In this document: positions 20,106-28,350 of the stretch, one piece after another
Position numbering within the stretch: position 1 is the stretch's first letter
How the letters are laid out: every line of letters starts with the position of its first letter
Origin: Cytophaga hutchinsonii ATCC 33406
GTDB lineage: Bacteria; Bacteroidota; Bacteroidia; Cytophagales; Cytophagaceae
Reading direction: 5' to 3'
Assembly (NCBI RefSeq): GCF_000014145.1
Contig: NC_008255.1
Span: 3,984,001-4,048,000 of the forward strand
Length of the DNA: 64,000 bases
Program-made: the position numbers and the translations under genes
The notes under the pieces: generated by a model
Databases searched by the model: none
What the model was told of the DNA's origin: nothing
The model's input: only the letters and a program-made list of their open reading frames with translations

Positions 20106-21023
20106 TTATTTAACAGCTAAAGATGTTGTACCGATAAGGTTACCGTCCTGCCAGATTTTGATCGTGTATGAACCAACTTTAAACTCAGAACCTTTCGAGT
20201 AAACAAATGTTACACCTTGGTTTGTGTTGTTGAAATCAACAGATTGTTTTTCAGTGAACGGAATTTCTTTTCCTTCTGAAGTTTTGAAGAAACCGCCGCC
20301 CAATGCACTGTCAAATAATGGAGCACCGCTTGGTTCGATCACCTGTAAGTAGATAGTCTTTTTGTTTTTTGGAGCTACTTTATTATCTGCTAATGTAAAT
20401 GTGATTTTAACTTTATCAATGTTTTTAGCTTTGTACTCATCATCAACAAGTTCTTTACCTTTTGCATTGATTACAGTAGCTTTTAAATTTTCAGCTTTTA
20501 AGATAGAAGCTAATTCATATTTCTGCTGTAAGTCAGAACGAACAGAACGAAGATTATTGATTGAATCATTCATTACTACTTTATCCTGCTTTAAGGTATC
20601 AATAGAAGAATTTAAGTTTTTGTTCTCTTCTCTTAACTGCATGATTTCTGCTTCTTTAGCTTCAAGATCTTTCTTGTAAGATGCGATCTGTGCATTCAGC
20701 TTATTCATGTTTACAGCGTTACCTTTTTTCAAACTTGCAATTGCATTGTCCAGTTCAGCAATTTTAGCAGCTAATGAATCATTTGACTGGCCTAACTGCG
20801 CAGCTTGTGCCTGTAAGCTATGGTATTGTAACTGCAAGCCTTCTAATTCAGCAACTTTATTAGCTAATGAATCATCTTTTAAAATGATTGTTTTTTCCTG
20901 CTCTTCAATGGTAGTTGACTTCTGGTTGTTGTTAAACAACAGGTATCCGATTACACCCAACAACGCCAGGATAATAAGGATAAAAATTAAATTATTACTT
21001 TTCTTGTTTTCTTCTTGTGCCAT
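20106..21023 (-). CDS. Membrane-anchored coiled-coil protein with C-terminal beta domain
   Basis: The 305-residue protein starts with a short basic cytoplasmic tail and one membrane helix (residues about 12-30, FILIILALLGVIGYLLF). A long heptad-rich coiled coil follows at about 40-170, in which leucines recur with K/E/D/N. The C-terminal 130 residues look like a compact beta domain (KITFTLADNK...IYLQVIEPSG...YTIKIWQDG), possibly Ig-like. Similar proteins occur widely in Bacteroidota without a known function. It would span the periplasm from the inner membrane. It is a single gene between the Anbu operon and a terminator. Confidence 0.8.
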   Translation of the reverse strand: MAQEENKKSNNLIFILIILALLGVIGYLLFNNNQKSTTIEEQEKTIILKDDSLANKVAELEGLQLQYHSLQAQAAQLGQSNDSLAAKIAELDNAIASLKKGNAVNMNKLNAQIASYKKDLEAKEAEIMQLREENKNLNSSIDTLKQDKVVMNDSINNLRSVRSDLQQKYELASILKAENLKATVINAKGKELVDDEYKAKNIDKVKITFTLADNKVAPKNKKTIYLQVIEPSGAPLFDSALGGGFFKTSEGKEIPFTEKQSVDFNNTNQGVTFVYSKGSEFKVGSYTIKIWQDGNLIGTTSLAVK

Positions 21024-21123
21024 AATGGTAGTGGTTAATTTAAAAGTTTATGGTTATAGTTTGTTTTTCGTGAATTATAAAGATATAAATTATAATTTAA
21101 TTTAAAAGGCAAATTTCAGAATT

Positions 21124-21855
21124 TTAAAGAACATTTTTACGGTCAAATACCACATTCATCCACTCTTCAGGAACACTATCCAATGCCTGCTTCAATTGAT
21201 TATCCCAGGTTGTAGAAATTATTTCCATGTCTTTTTTCTCAAACCTATGTTCGATCATTTTAAATGAGTTGTTGTAATACACAACTACATCTAACGGAAA
21301 ATCAACATCGTTTGCGGAAACGCGTGTAGAGTCAAACGATAAAAATCCGGCTTTTAAAACCTCTTCCAGTGTAGATTCATACTTTACGGTTCTGTTTAAA
21401 ATAGGCTTGCCATAACCACTGTTACCAATGATCATGAAAGGAGATGTCTGCGTCAGTTCGATCCAGTTACCTTCCGGATACAGTAAAAACATTTTAGGCT
21501 CTTCATCATTCTTTAATTGTCCGCCTACAATGGTATGTAAATTGAATGCGAAACCTGCCGCATATAAGGCCTTCCGGTCTTCTTCTGCTACACGTCTCAG
21601 TTGATTGCCAAATGCATTAACGGCTTCATATAATTGATTGTAAACAACATGTTCGTCTTTTAAAACTTCTTTAAAATAGGTTATTGCTTTATCACGAACA
21701 GATCGCAGGCCGCTTGTCATCAGAAACAGACTTCCGTGTGCGCTTTCATGTACAAATAATTTTTTAGCTGTTGTGGTATCTGTTCCAGAGGTTATTCGTG
21801 TATCAGCAATGGCAACCAAGCCATCCTTTAATTTTACACCTAAACAATACGTCAT
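21124..21855 (-). CDS. Anbu, proteasome-type N-terminal nucleophile hydrolase
   Basis: The 243-residue protein belongs to the bacterial 'ancestral beta subunit' (Anbu) family. It opens with MTYCLGVKLKDGLVAIADTR; Thr2 would become the N-terminal nucleophile after removal of Met. Other family landmarks are the SGTDTTTAKKLF loop, MTSGLRSVRDKA and IIGNSGYGKPILNR. Anbu forms open-ring assemblies in the cytoplasm, and its substrate remains uncertain. Here it is the last gene of a leftward operon with alpha-E and ATP-grasp proteins, the usual partners. The common fourth partner, a transglutaminase-like protease, is absent from this stretch. Confidence 0.9.
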   Translation of the reverse strand: MTYCLGVKLKDGLVAIADTRITSGTDTTTAKKLFVHESAHGSLFLMTSGLRSVRDKAITYFKEVLKDEHVVYNQLYEAVNAFGNQLRRVAEEDRKALYAAGFAFNLHTIVGGQLKNDEEPKMFLLYPEGNWIELTQTSPFMIIGNSGYGKPILNRTVKYESTLEEVLKAGFLSFDSTRVSANDVDFPLDVVVYYNNSFKMIEHRFEKKDMEIISTTWDNQLKQALDSVPEEWMNVVFDRKNVL

Positions 21856-21923
21856 ATAAAGAAATTAGTCAATTGGGCCCGAAATATACATATTTTCTAC
21901 TTTCAATAATAAAGTGAAAATAC

Positions 21924-22871
21924 TCAATATTGTAAGTATTTGGTTTCGAGCATATCTGCAAGCTTCGCTACCTTGTTCAACAAATCATTATAAAACGCTA
22001 AGGGTTCCTTTTCAATATCCTGAATCGAGGTATACTTCACGGTGCAGAGCAATTTACTTGCGTAAAATTCCAGTGAATTTGTTTCATGTTTCGACAGGTT
22101 TGTAATGCGCAGCAAACAGTGTTCAATATGTCGCAGGTTATATACAATTGATTTTGGAAAATTTCTGTTCAGTGTTAGAAACTCCAGACTATGGCTTACG
22201 CTCGGTACTTCTCTGTAAAATATTTTACTCATGTCATACGCTTCGGTACTTTTCAGCAGGTTCACATTTTCAAACAATTCAATCATGTTATAATATTCCT
22301 TTTTCGGAATACGGTTTATATCATTGATCTTGGTTACGATCATGCGTATTACCTGTGTGGTACGTTCAATGTGCTGGCCCAGATGAATGATGGACCATGC
22401 TTCTTCGTGCAGCAAGGTGTTATCAATATTTCCTTTGATCACTGAACTGTTTTGCAGCACATTTTTAGAAAATTCATAAATACCCATTTCATTGAATGTT
22501 GCGCGATCCATTAAGTTGATCGAATGATAAAACGTATTGATCGACTGCCACAATTCACTTGAAATAGAATCCTTTGCTCCGCGTGCATTTTCCCTCGCTT
22601 TGACAATGGAGTGTTTAATGGAAGAAGCATTGAATTCGTTCAGCCCGATATAATAGGCAACTTCCATTGTCTCCATTTTATTACCGCTGCCAAGGTACTC
22701 TACATAAGAGCCGGCCATATTTAAAACCGACTCTAAAATATGTTCTTTCTTAACCGATTTAGGCGCATCAATACTAAAGAAATAATGTGCCTGTGAAAAA
22801 CGACTGATGTGTTCTGTTCGCTCAAGGTATCTACCCATCCAAAACAAATTTCCTGCAATTCTAGATAACAT
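21924..22871 (-). CDS. Alpha-E domain protein
   Basis: The 315-residue all-helical protein begins with MLSRIAGNLFWMGRYLERTE, the hallmark of the alpha-E family (PF04168-type). Members are always near ATP-grasp and Anbu genes and are thought to work with a peptide-forming ligase, though the reaction is unproven. It lies 11 bases after the ATP-grasp gene and 68 before Anbu, which supports one transcript. The length matches the family. Confidence 0.92.
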   Translation of the reverse strand: MLSRIAGNLFWMGRYLERTEHISRFSQAHYFFSIDAPKSVKKEHILESVLNMAGSYVEYLGSGNKMETMEVAYYIGLNEFNASSIKHSIVKARENARGAKDSISSELWQSINTFYHSINLMDRATFNEMGIYEFSKNVLQNSSVIKGNIDNTLLHEEAWSIIHLGQHIERTTQVIRMIVTKINDINRIPKKEYYNMIELFENVNLLKSTEAYDMSKIFYREVPSVSHSLEFLTLNRNFPKSIVYNLRHIEHCLLRITNLSKHETNSLEFYASKLLCTVKYTSIQDIEKEPLAFYNDLLNKVAKLADMLETKYLQY

Positions 22872-22882
22872 ACATAACCGAT

Positions 22883-24349
22883 TTAATAATTTTCAATAAC
22901 CCAGGTGTCTTTTGAACCTCCGCCCTGAGACGAGTTAACAATTAAGTTACCTTTTGATAACGCAACCCGCGTTAATCCGCCATCCAGCACATAGGTTTCC
23001 TCTTTTCCCATTAGTGCAAAAGAGCGTAAATCAATGTGACGCTGTTCTGATTCATTTGAATCTTCGATGAATGTTGATAACACCGATAACGACATGATCG
23101 GCTGTGCAATGTATTTTCTGGGCGTATCAAGTATTAATTTTTTGTATTCTTCAATCTCTTCCTTAGTTTTTCGGTTACCAATAAAAACACCATATCCGCC
23201 GGATTCATCCACCGGTTTCACAACCAGGTTATGCATGTTTTCCAGGACATATTTCATTTCATCCGGACGCTCGCAACGATACGTTGGTACGTTATTTAAA
23301 ATCGGCTCTTCGCCCAGATAGTATTTAATAATATCCGGCACATAGGTATAGACTGCTTTATCATCTGCTACTCCCGTTCCTGGCGCATTGATAATGGTTA
23401 CGTTACCCGCCTGGTATGCCGACATTAAACCCGGTACACCTAAAACAGATTTTGGATTAAATACCAACGGATCAATAAAATCATCATCAACACGTCTGTA
23501 AATAACATCAACCCGCTTCGGCCCTTTAATTGTCTTCATGTAGACAAAGTTTTTTTCTACAAACAAGTCACGCCCTTCTACCAGTTGTATCCCCATTTGG
23601 TGGGCTAAAAACGAATGTTCAAAATATGCCGAATTATACGTGCCCGGTGTAAGGATCACACACAATGGATTATCAATCCGATCGGGCGCTACAGAACGTA
23701 TTGTTGACAATAACTTTTCTGTATACTGCATGATCGGTTTTACATGATACCTGCTGAAAAGATTGAAAAAGATCTTTTTCATTGTCTCTCTGTTGGATAA
23801 TACGTAGCTTACACCTGAAGGACAGCGAAGGTTATCTTCCAGCACGTAGTATTTACCATCGTTGTGCTTTATAATATCTGTACCGGTGATGTGGATGTAA
23901 ATACCTGCAGGCGGATCTACACCAATCATTTCTTTTTTATAAAACTGCGAACTGAATAATAATTCACTTGGTACAATTTTATCTTTTAATATTTTCTGCT
24001 CATGATAGATATCCCACAGGAATAGATTTATGGCTTTGTTGCGTTGTTTAATACCCACTTCGATTGTTTTCCATTCTTCACTGGGAATCATTCTTGGAAA
24101 TAAATCAAAGGGAAATAAGCGTTCAACTCCTTCTGCATTTTCAGAATAAACATTAAATGTAACACCCTGATTAAACAGATTACCTTTTGCGAGTTCGTTT
24201 ATTTTGAGATATTCTTCAATGTCTAAGCCCTTAAATGTCTCCATCAGGTGTTTGTAATGCATTCGAACATCTCCGGTCGGTAGCCAGGCCTCATCAAAGT
24301 GTGCCGGGTCTATCTTGTAAGAATTAAATATTCCAGTTTGATTTTCCAT
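22883..24349 (-). CDS. Circularly permuted ATP-grasp protein
   Basis: The 488-residue protein is a circularly permuted ATP-grasp type 2 enzyme. Typical blocks are FDEAW near the N-terminus, GVTFNVY, the VPSELLFSSQFYKKEM block, LEDNLRCPSGVSYVLSNR and VVKPVDESGGYG. The C-terminus is SQGGGSKDTWVIENY, a strong family marker. Family logic suggests ATP-dependent formation of an amide or peptide bond on an unknown substrate, which Anbu might then process. It is the first gene of the leftward operon with alpha-E and Anbu. Confidence 0.92.
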   Translation of the reverse strand: MENQTGIFNSYKIDPAHFDEAWLPTGDVRMHYKHLMETFKGLDIEEYLKINELAKGNLFNQGVTFNVYSENAEGVERLFPFDLFPRMIPSEEWKTIEVGIKQRNKAINLFLWDIYHEQKILKDKIVPSELLFSSQFYKKEMIGVDPPAGIYIHITGTDIIKHNDGKYYVLEDNLRCPSGVSYVLSNRETMKKIFFNLFSRYHVKPIMQYTEKLLSTIRSVAPDRIDNPLCVILTPGTYNSAYFEHSFLAHQMGIQLVEGRDLFVEKNFVYMKTIKGPKRVDVIYRRVDDDFIDPLVFNPKSVLGVPGLMSAYQAGNVTIINAPGTGVADDKAVYTYVPDIIKYYLGEEPILNNVPTYRCERPDEMKYVLENMHNLVVKPVDESGGYGVFIGNRKTKEEIEEYKKLILDTPRKYIAQPIMSLSVLSTFIEDSNESEQRHIDLRSFALMGKEETYVLDGGLTRVALSKGNLIVNSSQGGGSKDTWVIENY

Positions 24350-24809
24350 AACATTACCGTTATAAATTATATAACTTAATTAATATAAGCCAATATATAT
24401 GTATATTCTGTATTCCCAAAATATTTGTAAGAAATATTTATTTTACAGGTATTTTGACAGATTTTGAAACTCTAATACGTTGAAAAGCGGCTACATTATA
24501 CAAATTGATTAATATAATTTATCTAATATAATTCGTAATAAAAATCATTTTAAGGCATTTTTTAACTAATTATTAAATAAAATATAAAAATATGGTTCAT
24601 TTTTTAACCGGTTTTTGTTGATATTGATCATAAATGTGCTGCTTGTACCTATTTATTAATTGTATTATACAATTTTTACGTTTTTTTAAGTTTGTTTGCC
24701 TGAATAATAATCTTATCAAAAAAATACAATTTATACGTTGTTAAAAAGAAAGATTGGCAACTGTTCAATTTTTTTGCAATTTGTGGTGTAAACGAGATTT
24801 CAAATAGGC
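24350..24809. other. A+T-rich divergent intergenic region
   Basis: About 460 bases lie between the leftward Anbu operon and the rightward oxidoreductase. I see runs of A and T but no gene, structured RNA or convincing promoter box. Confidence 0.5.
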
Positions 24810-26300
24810 ATGAAGTACGATGTGTGTATAATAGGTGCTGGACCTGCAGGATATGCGGCAGCAATGAGAGCGTTGGATTTAAATAAATCTGTTATCTTAA
24901 TTGAGAAGGATAAAATTGGTGGGGCGGGTTTATACAACGGAGCAATCTCGTCTAAAACATTCTGGGAACTGGCAAAAGATATACAGACGGCCCGCAAACG
25001 TCTGGCTCAGTACAGCCCCGATCAGCATTTCTCTGTTACCTACCAGCAAGTATTACGTCAGGTGCGTGAAGGTATTGCAAACCGCCGTTTTCATTTGGAA
25101 GGGCAGATTGAATCGCTGGCCAAACAACAGACAAGCCGTTTCAGATATATTAAAGGATCTGCAAAACTTGTTAGCCACAATACAGTAGAAGTATCAACCG
25201 GAACGGAAGAGGAAATTATTGAAGCAGAAAACGTTGTTATTGCAACAGGCAGCAAGCCACGCAAACTTCCGAATATTCCGATTGATGAAAAAATAATTGT
25301 TACCAGTGATGGTGTTGAAAATTTTGAGAACTTTCCCAAAAGCCTTGTTATTCTTGGCGCCGGCGTGATTGGCTGCGAATGGGCAACCATATTTTCAAAC
25401 TTTGGTTATACTTCTGTAAACATCATTGATAAAGCTGAACGCATTCTTCCGTTCGAAGACGATGATGTTACAGATGTGGTTGAAGCAAACATGAAGAAAC
25501 AGGGCATCACGGTTCATAAAAAATCGAACCTGTTAAGCATGCGCATTGTAGATGGTGAAGTTGAATACATCCTGGAATATACGGATGGCAGAAAAGAAAT
25601 GCACCGCGTTGAAAAAGTATTGGTTTCTGTAGGCCGTATTCCAAATACACAGAACTTAGGACTGGAACGGGTTGGCGTTAATATTCTGGCTAACGGACAA
25701 ATAGAAAATACAGACGGACAAACAAATATTCCAAACATTTATGTTGCCGGTGATATTTCTTCAGATGTAGCCTTAGTAAATGTTGCTGAACTGGAAGGCC
25801 GCCATGTCATTGAAAAAATGTTCGGCTTAAGCGATTCTGTTATTACCTATAATAACGTTTCTACCATCATGTTTGTACAGCCCGAGGTTGCCGGGGTTGG
25901 TATGAATGAGAAAAAAGCATTGCAGAATAAGATGTCGTATAAAGTTGTAAAGATTCGATACGATATGATTCCGCGTGCCATTGCCATGCGCAACAACGAT
26001 GGTTTCTTTAAAATTCTTGTAACCAATGATGCAGATATGAAGATCATTGGTATGCGTGCCGTTGGTGTTCATGCATCAAGTGCCATACAGGCTGTAGCGC
26101 TTCTCATATCTATGGATAAAGGTGTGGAAGAGCTCGCGGATATGATTCACCCGCATCCATCTATCATTGAAGGTATTCAGGAATGTATCCGTATGTTGCT
26201 TGGAAAGTCTGTATTAAAACCTGAATTCTTTAAAGGTATGCTAAGCTGCAAATCCTGTGATGAGAATGGTTGTGTAAACGATATCATCTACCTGCGCTAA
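24810..26300 (+). CDS. Lipoamide-dehydrogenase-like flavoprotein lacking the active-site cysteines
   Basis: The 496-residue protein has the full pyridine-nucleotide disulfide oxidoreductase layout. An FAD Rossmann motif is at 9-14 (GAGPAG), a central NAD(P) fold holds VILGAGVIGCEWA, the second FAD motif is NIYVAGDIS, and a dimerisation domain ends in HPHPSIIEGIQE. In lipoamide dehydrogenase, residues 40 and 45 would be the redox cysteines (CxxxxC); here the segment reads GGAGLYNGAISSK, with Gly40 and Ala45. It therefore cannot do normal dithiol chemistry and resembles soluble transhydrogenase-type members. The extreme C-terminus has an extra cluster, SCKSCDENGC, which may bind a metal or act as a redox pair. 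The two small genes that follow start 4 and 18 bases further on and are probably co-transcribed. Confidence 0.9.
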   Translation: MKYDVCIIGAGPAGYAAAMRALDLNKSVILIEKDKIGGAGLYNGAISSKTFWELAKDIQTARKRLAQYSPDQHFSVTYQQVLRQVREGIANRRFHLEGQIESLAKQQTSRFRYIKGSAKLVSHNTVEVSTGTEEEIIEAENVVIATGSKPRKLPNIPIDEKIIVTSDGVENFENFPKSLVILGAGVIGCEWATIFSNFGYTSVNIIDKAERILPFEDDDVTDVVEANMKKQGITVHKKSNLLSMRIVDGEVEYILEYTDGRKEMHRVEKVLVSVGRIPNTQNLGLERVGVNILANGQIENTDGQTNIPNIYVAGDISSDVALVNVAELEGRHVIEKMFGLSDSVITYNNVSTIMFVQPEVAGVGMNEKKALQNKMSYKVVKIRYDMIPRAIAMRNNDGFFKILVTNDADMKIIGMRAVGVHASSAIQAVALLISMDKGVEELADMIHPHPSIIEGIQECIRMLLGKSVLKPEFFKGMLSCKSCDENGCVNDIIYLR

Positions 26301-26304
26301 ATCT

Positions 26305-26580
26305 ATGAAATATGTATCGTCAAGACTTTCTTCCGGGAATAACGTTTTCCCAACCGAAATTCATATTGAACCTTCTGGCATTTCAATAAAAGAGCCGGGC
26401 GTTTTCAAAAGTAAATCTACCTTTATCAGTTTTGTTGATATTGTATCTGTTAGTATAGATAACCCGTTGATTGGGTACAGTACGTTAACCTTCTTTACAA
26501 ACAGTACTGCTGTTTCAGTAACCGGATTTACAAAAAAACAATCGGAAGAAATTAACGCGCTTATTAAAGCTAAAAAATAA
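26305..26580 (+). CDS. Small protein of unknown function, possible PH-like fold
   Basis: The 91-residue product has no signal peptide or membrane helix. The pattern of short strands followed by a C-terminal helix (TKKQSEEINALIKAKK) recalls small bacterial PH-like domains, but I cannot confirm this. It starts 4 bases after the flavoprotein gene, so it is almost certainly translated from the same message. Confidence 0.7.
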   Translation: MKYVSSRLSSGNNVFPTEIHIEPSGISIKEPGVFKSKSTFISFVDIVSVSIDNPLIGYSTLTFFTNSTAVSVTGFTKKQSEEINALIKAKK

Positions 26581-26594
26581 CCGATTGCTCTCTC

Positions 26595-26804
26595 ATGAAA
26601 AAGGATTTCTTCAATAATATCGGTCTTATTACGCTGTTTATTTTTACCCTGTTTTTTATAAAATTACAGATAATCAATAACGCAGCATATGCTGGTTTTC
26701 AGCGAAGTTTTTCCTTTTTGATTAATGTGATCCTGTTTTTAAGTCTGGTTTATGTAGGATATGCATGCTATAAACACTTTCTGGCAAAAAAGAAGCAGAA
26801 ATAG
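26595..26804 (+). CDS. Small two-helix membrane protein
   Basis: The 69-residue protein has two hydrophobic segments (about 8-24 and 38-58) and a basic C-terminal tail (FLAKKKQK). It lies 14 bases after the previous small gene. No family is recognised. Confidence 0.65.
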   Translation: MKKDFFNNIGLITLFIFTLFFIKLQIINNAAYAGFQRSFSFLINVILFLSLVYVGYACYKHFLAKKKQK

Positions 26805-26849
26805 TATCCGGATGAAGGAACTTATTGTTTCAACCTTCGGTTTAATAAA

Positions 26850-26903
26850 CAGAATATTATTTTGAATTGATAAATTTTTATTAGACATTCAGAATATTAT
26901 TTT
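26850..26903. repeat. 14-base direct repeat upstream of the peroxiredoxin gene
   Basis: CAGAATATTATTTT occurs at 26850-26863 and again at 26890-26903, exactly 40 bases apart. The second copy overlaps TATATTTA (26903-26910), one base off the -7 consensus. The pair may be binding sites for a regulator or simply a local duplication. Confidence 0.5.
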
Positions 26904-26940
26904 ATATTTACAAAAAATTAACCACTAAATAGCTACTATT

Positions 26941-27576
26941 ATGAGTTTACGATTAGGCGATATTGCACCGGATTTTAAAGCAGATACTACAGAGGGACCA
27001 ATTTCATTTCACGAATGGTTGGGCGATAAATGGGGCGTATTATTTTCGCACCCAGCAGATTATACGCCTGTTTGTACAACAGAACTTGGTGCAACAGCAA
27101 AACTTAAATCTGAGTTTGAAAAGCGCAATGTTAAAGTTGCTGCGTTAAGTGTTGATGGTTTAGAGTCTCACAAAGGCTGGATCAAGGATATCAATGAAAC
27201 ACAAAACACAACGGTTAACTTCCCGATCATTGCGGATGAAGATAGAAAAGTTGCTGAATTGTATGATATGATACACCCGAACGCAAGTGAAAAATTCACT
27301 GTACGTTCTTTATTTATTATTGGCAACGATAAAAAAATAAAATTGATCATTACATATCCGGCATCTACAGGAAGAAACTTCACTGAAATTCTTCGTGTAA
27401 TTGATTCGCTTCAATTAACGGCAAACTACAGTGTTGCAACACCTGCTAACTGGAAAGATGGCGAAGACGTTGTCATTACACCGGCTGTTAAAGACGAAGA
27501 CATTGCAGCTAAATTCCCTAAAGGATACACACGCGTTAAGCCTTACTTAAGAACAACGCCGCAGCCGAATAAATAA
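26941..27576 (+). CDS. 1-Cys peroxiredoxin (Prx6 type)
   Basis: The enzyme reduces hydrogen peroxide and organic peroxides through one peroxidatic cysteine, Cys45, in PADYTPVCTTELG. The catalytic Thr (TPVC) and a distant arginine (TVRSLFIIG) are present. The 211-residue length and the long C-terminal domain (ATPANWKDGEDVVITPAV) place it in the Prx6 group rather than AhpC. There is no second conserved cysteine, so a separate thiol must recycle it. It is cytoplasmic, with its own promoter region that carries a 14-base direct repeat. A strong bidirectional terminator follows. Confidence 0.95.
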   Translation: MSLRLGDIAPDFKADTTEGPISFHEWLGDKWGVLFSHPADYTPVCTTELGATAKLKSEFEKRNVKVAALSVDGLESHKGWIKDINETQNTTVNFPIIADEDRKVAELYDMIHPNASEKFTVRSLFIIGNDKKIKLIITYPASTGRNFTEILRVIDSLQLTANYSVATPANWKDGEDVVITPAVKDEDIAAKFPKGYTRVKPYLRTTPQPNK

Positions 27577-27596
27577 TTTTATTTTATAACACAAAA

Positions 27597-27628
27597 AAAG
27601 AGCCCGTGATTAAAATCATGGGCTCTTT
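27597..27628. terminator. Bidirectional terminator
   Basis: A 13-base stem (AAAGAGCCCGTGA / TCATGGGCTCTTT) with one G-T pair is flanked by A and T runs. It separates the convergent peroxiredoxin and OmpH genes. Confidence 0.88.
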
Positions 27629-27647
27629 TATGTAATTGCTGGTTTTG

Positions 27648-28289
27648 TTATTTCTTTTTATACTGATCGTTCAATGCATTGATCACTTGTGTTGAAATAT
27701 TCAAGGTATCTTTTGCATAAACAATTGTAGCGGGGCCACCTTTAACGTACGTGAACACATACGAATAATTTTTTTCCTGGCTCAATGCCTTCAGATAACT
27801 ATCTATTTTCTTTAAAAACTCTTTATTGAAGTTTGCTTCTTTATCTGTCAGGTCTTTTCCTAAACGATCTCTCAATTGCAGTAAGCGCTGCTCTTCTTCC
27901 ATCAGGTCTTTTTCTCTTTTTTCTCTAACTTCCGGAGTAAGGCTGGCTGCTAATTGCTGATATCTTGCAAAATTTTCTTCCAGCGTTTGCTGCTTTTTCA
28001 TCAGTTCAGCTTCTTTCTTTTTAAAATCATTTTCAAGATTTGCTACACCATCTTTATAGAATTGATATTTACCTGTCAGTTCTTCAAAATCTATAAACGC
28101 TATGGCGCCATTGCTTGAACCCAGATCCGGCAGGCTGTCTAACTTAACTGCTGCTTCTATGTTTGTTGTATCTGATTTTGAAGTTGTTGTTTCTGCTTCC
28201 GTTTTTGAACCTTTAAAATGAAGCACATATAAGCCGATTACGGCTACGGCTAGTATGCCGTTTATAATTAGGGAAATGCGTTGATTCAC
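27648..28289 (-). CDS. OmpH/Skp-family periplasmic chaperone
   Basis: The 213-residue protein has an N-terminal hydrophobic helix (about 6-24), a low-complexity linker, then the OmpH pattern. GAIAFIDFEEL leads into two long charged helices (about 75-165) that form the tentacle coiled coil, and the segment ending YVFTYVKGGPATIVYAKDTLNIS is typical of the family. It would hold unfolded outer-membrane proteins in the periplasm, here probably tethered to the inner membrane. It lies 61 bases after the kinase gene stop-to-start interval and may have its own promoter. Confidence 0.88.
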   Translation of the reverse strand: MNQRISLIINGILAVAVIGLYVLHFKGSKTEAETTTSKSDTTNIEAAVKLDSLPDLGSSNGAIAFIDFEELTGKYQFYKDGVANLENDFKKKEAELMKKQQTLEENFARYQQLAASLTPEVREKREKDLMEEEQRLLQLRDRLGKDLTDKEANFNKEFLKKIDSYLKALSQEKNYSYVFTYVKGGPATIVYAKDTLNISTQVINALNDQYKKK

Positions 28290-28350
28290 AGTAGTAATTT
28301 TTATTTTACTGTCAATATTCGTGATTATTTAATAAAGAAAAAAGTAAATC

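Noticed and set aside
24360-24809. Possible small RNA in the A+T-rich gap before the flavoprotein
   Set aside because: No stable hairpin, promoter box or terminator could be identified.
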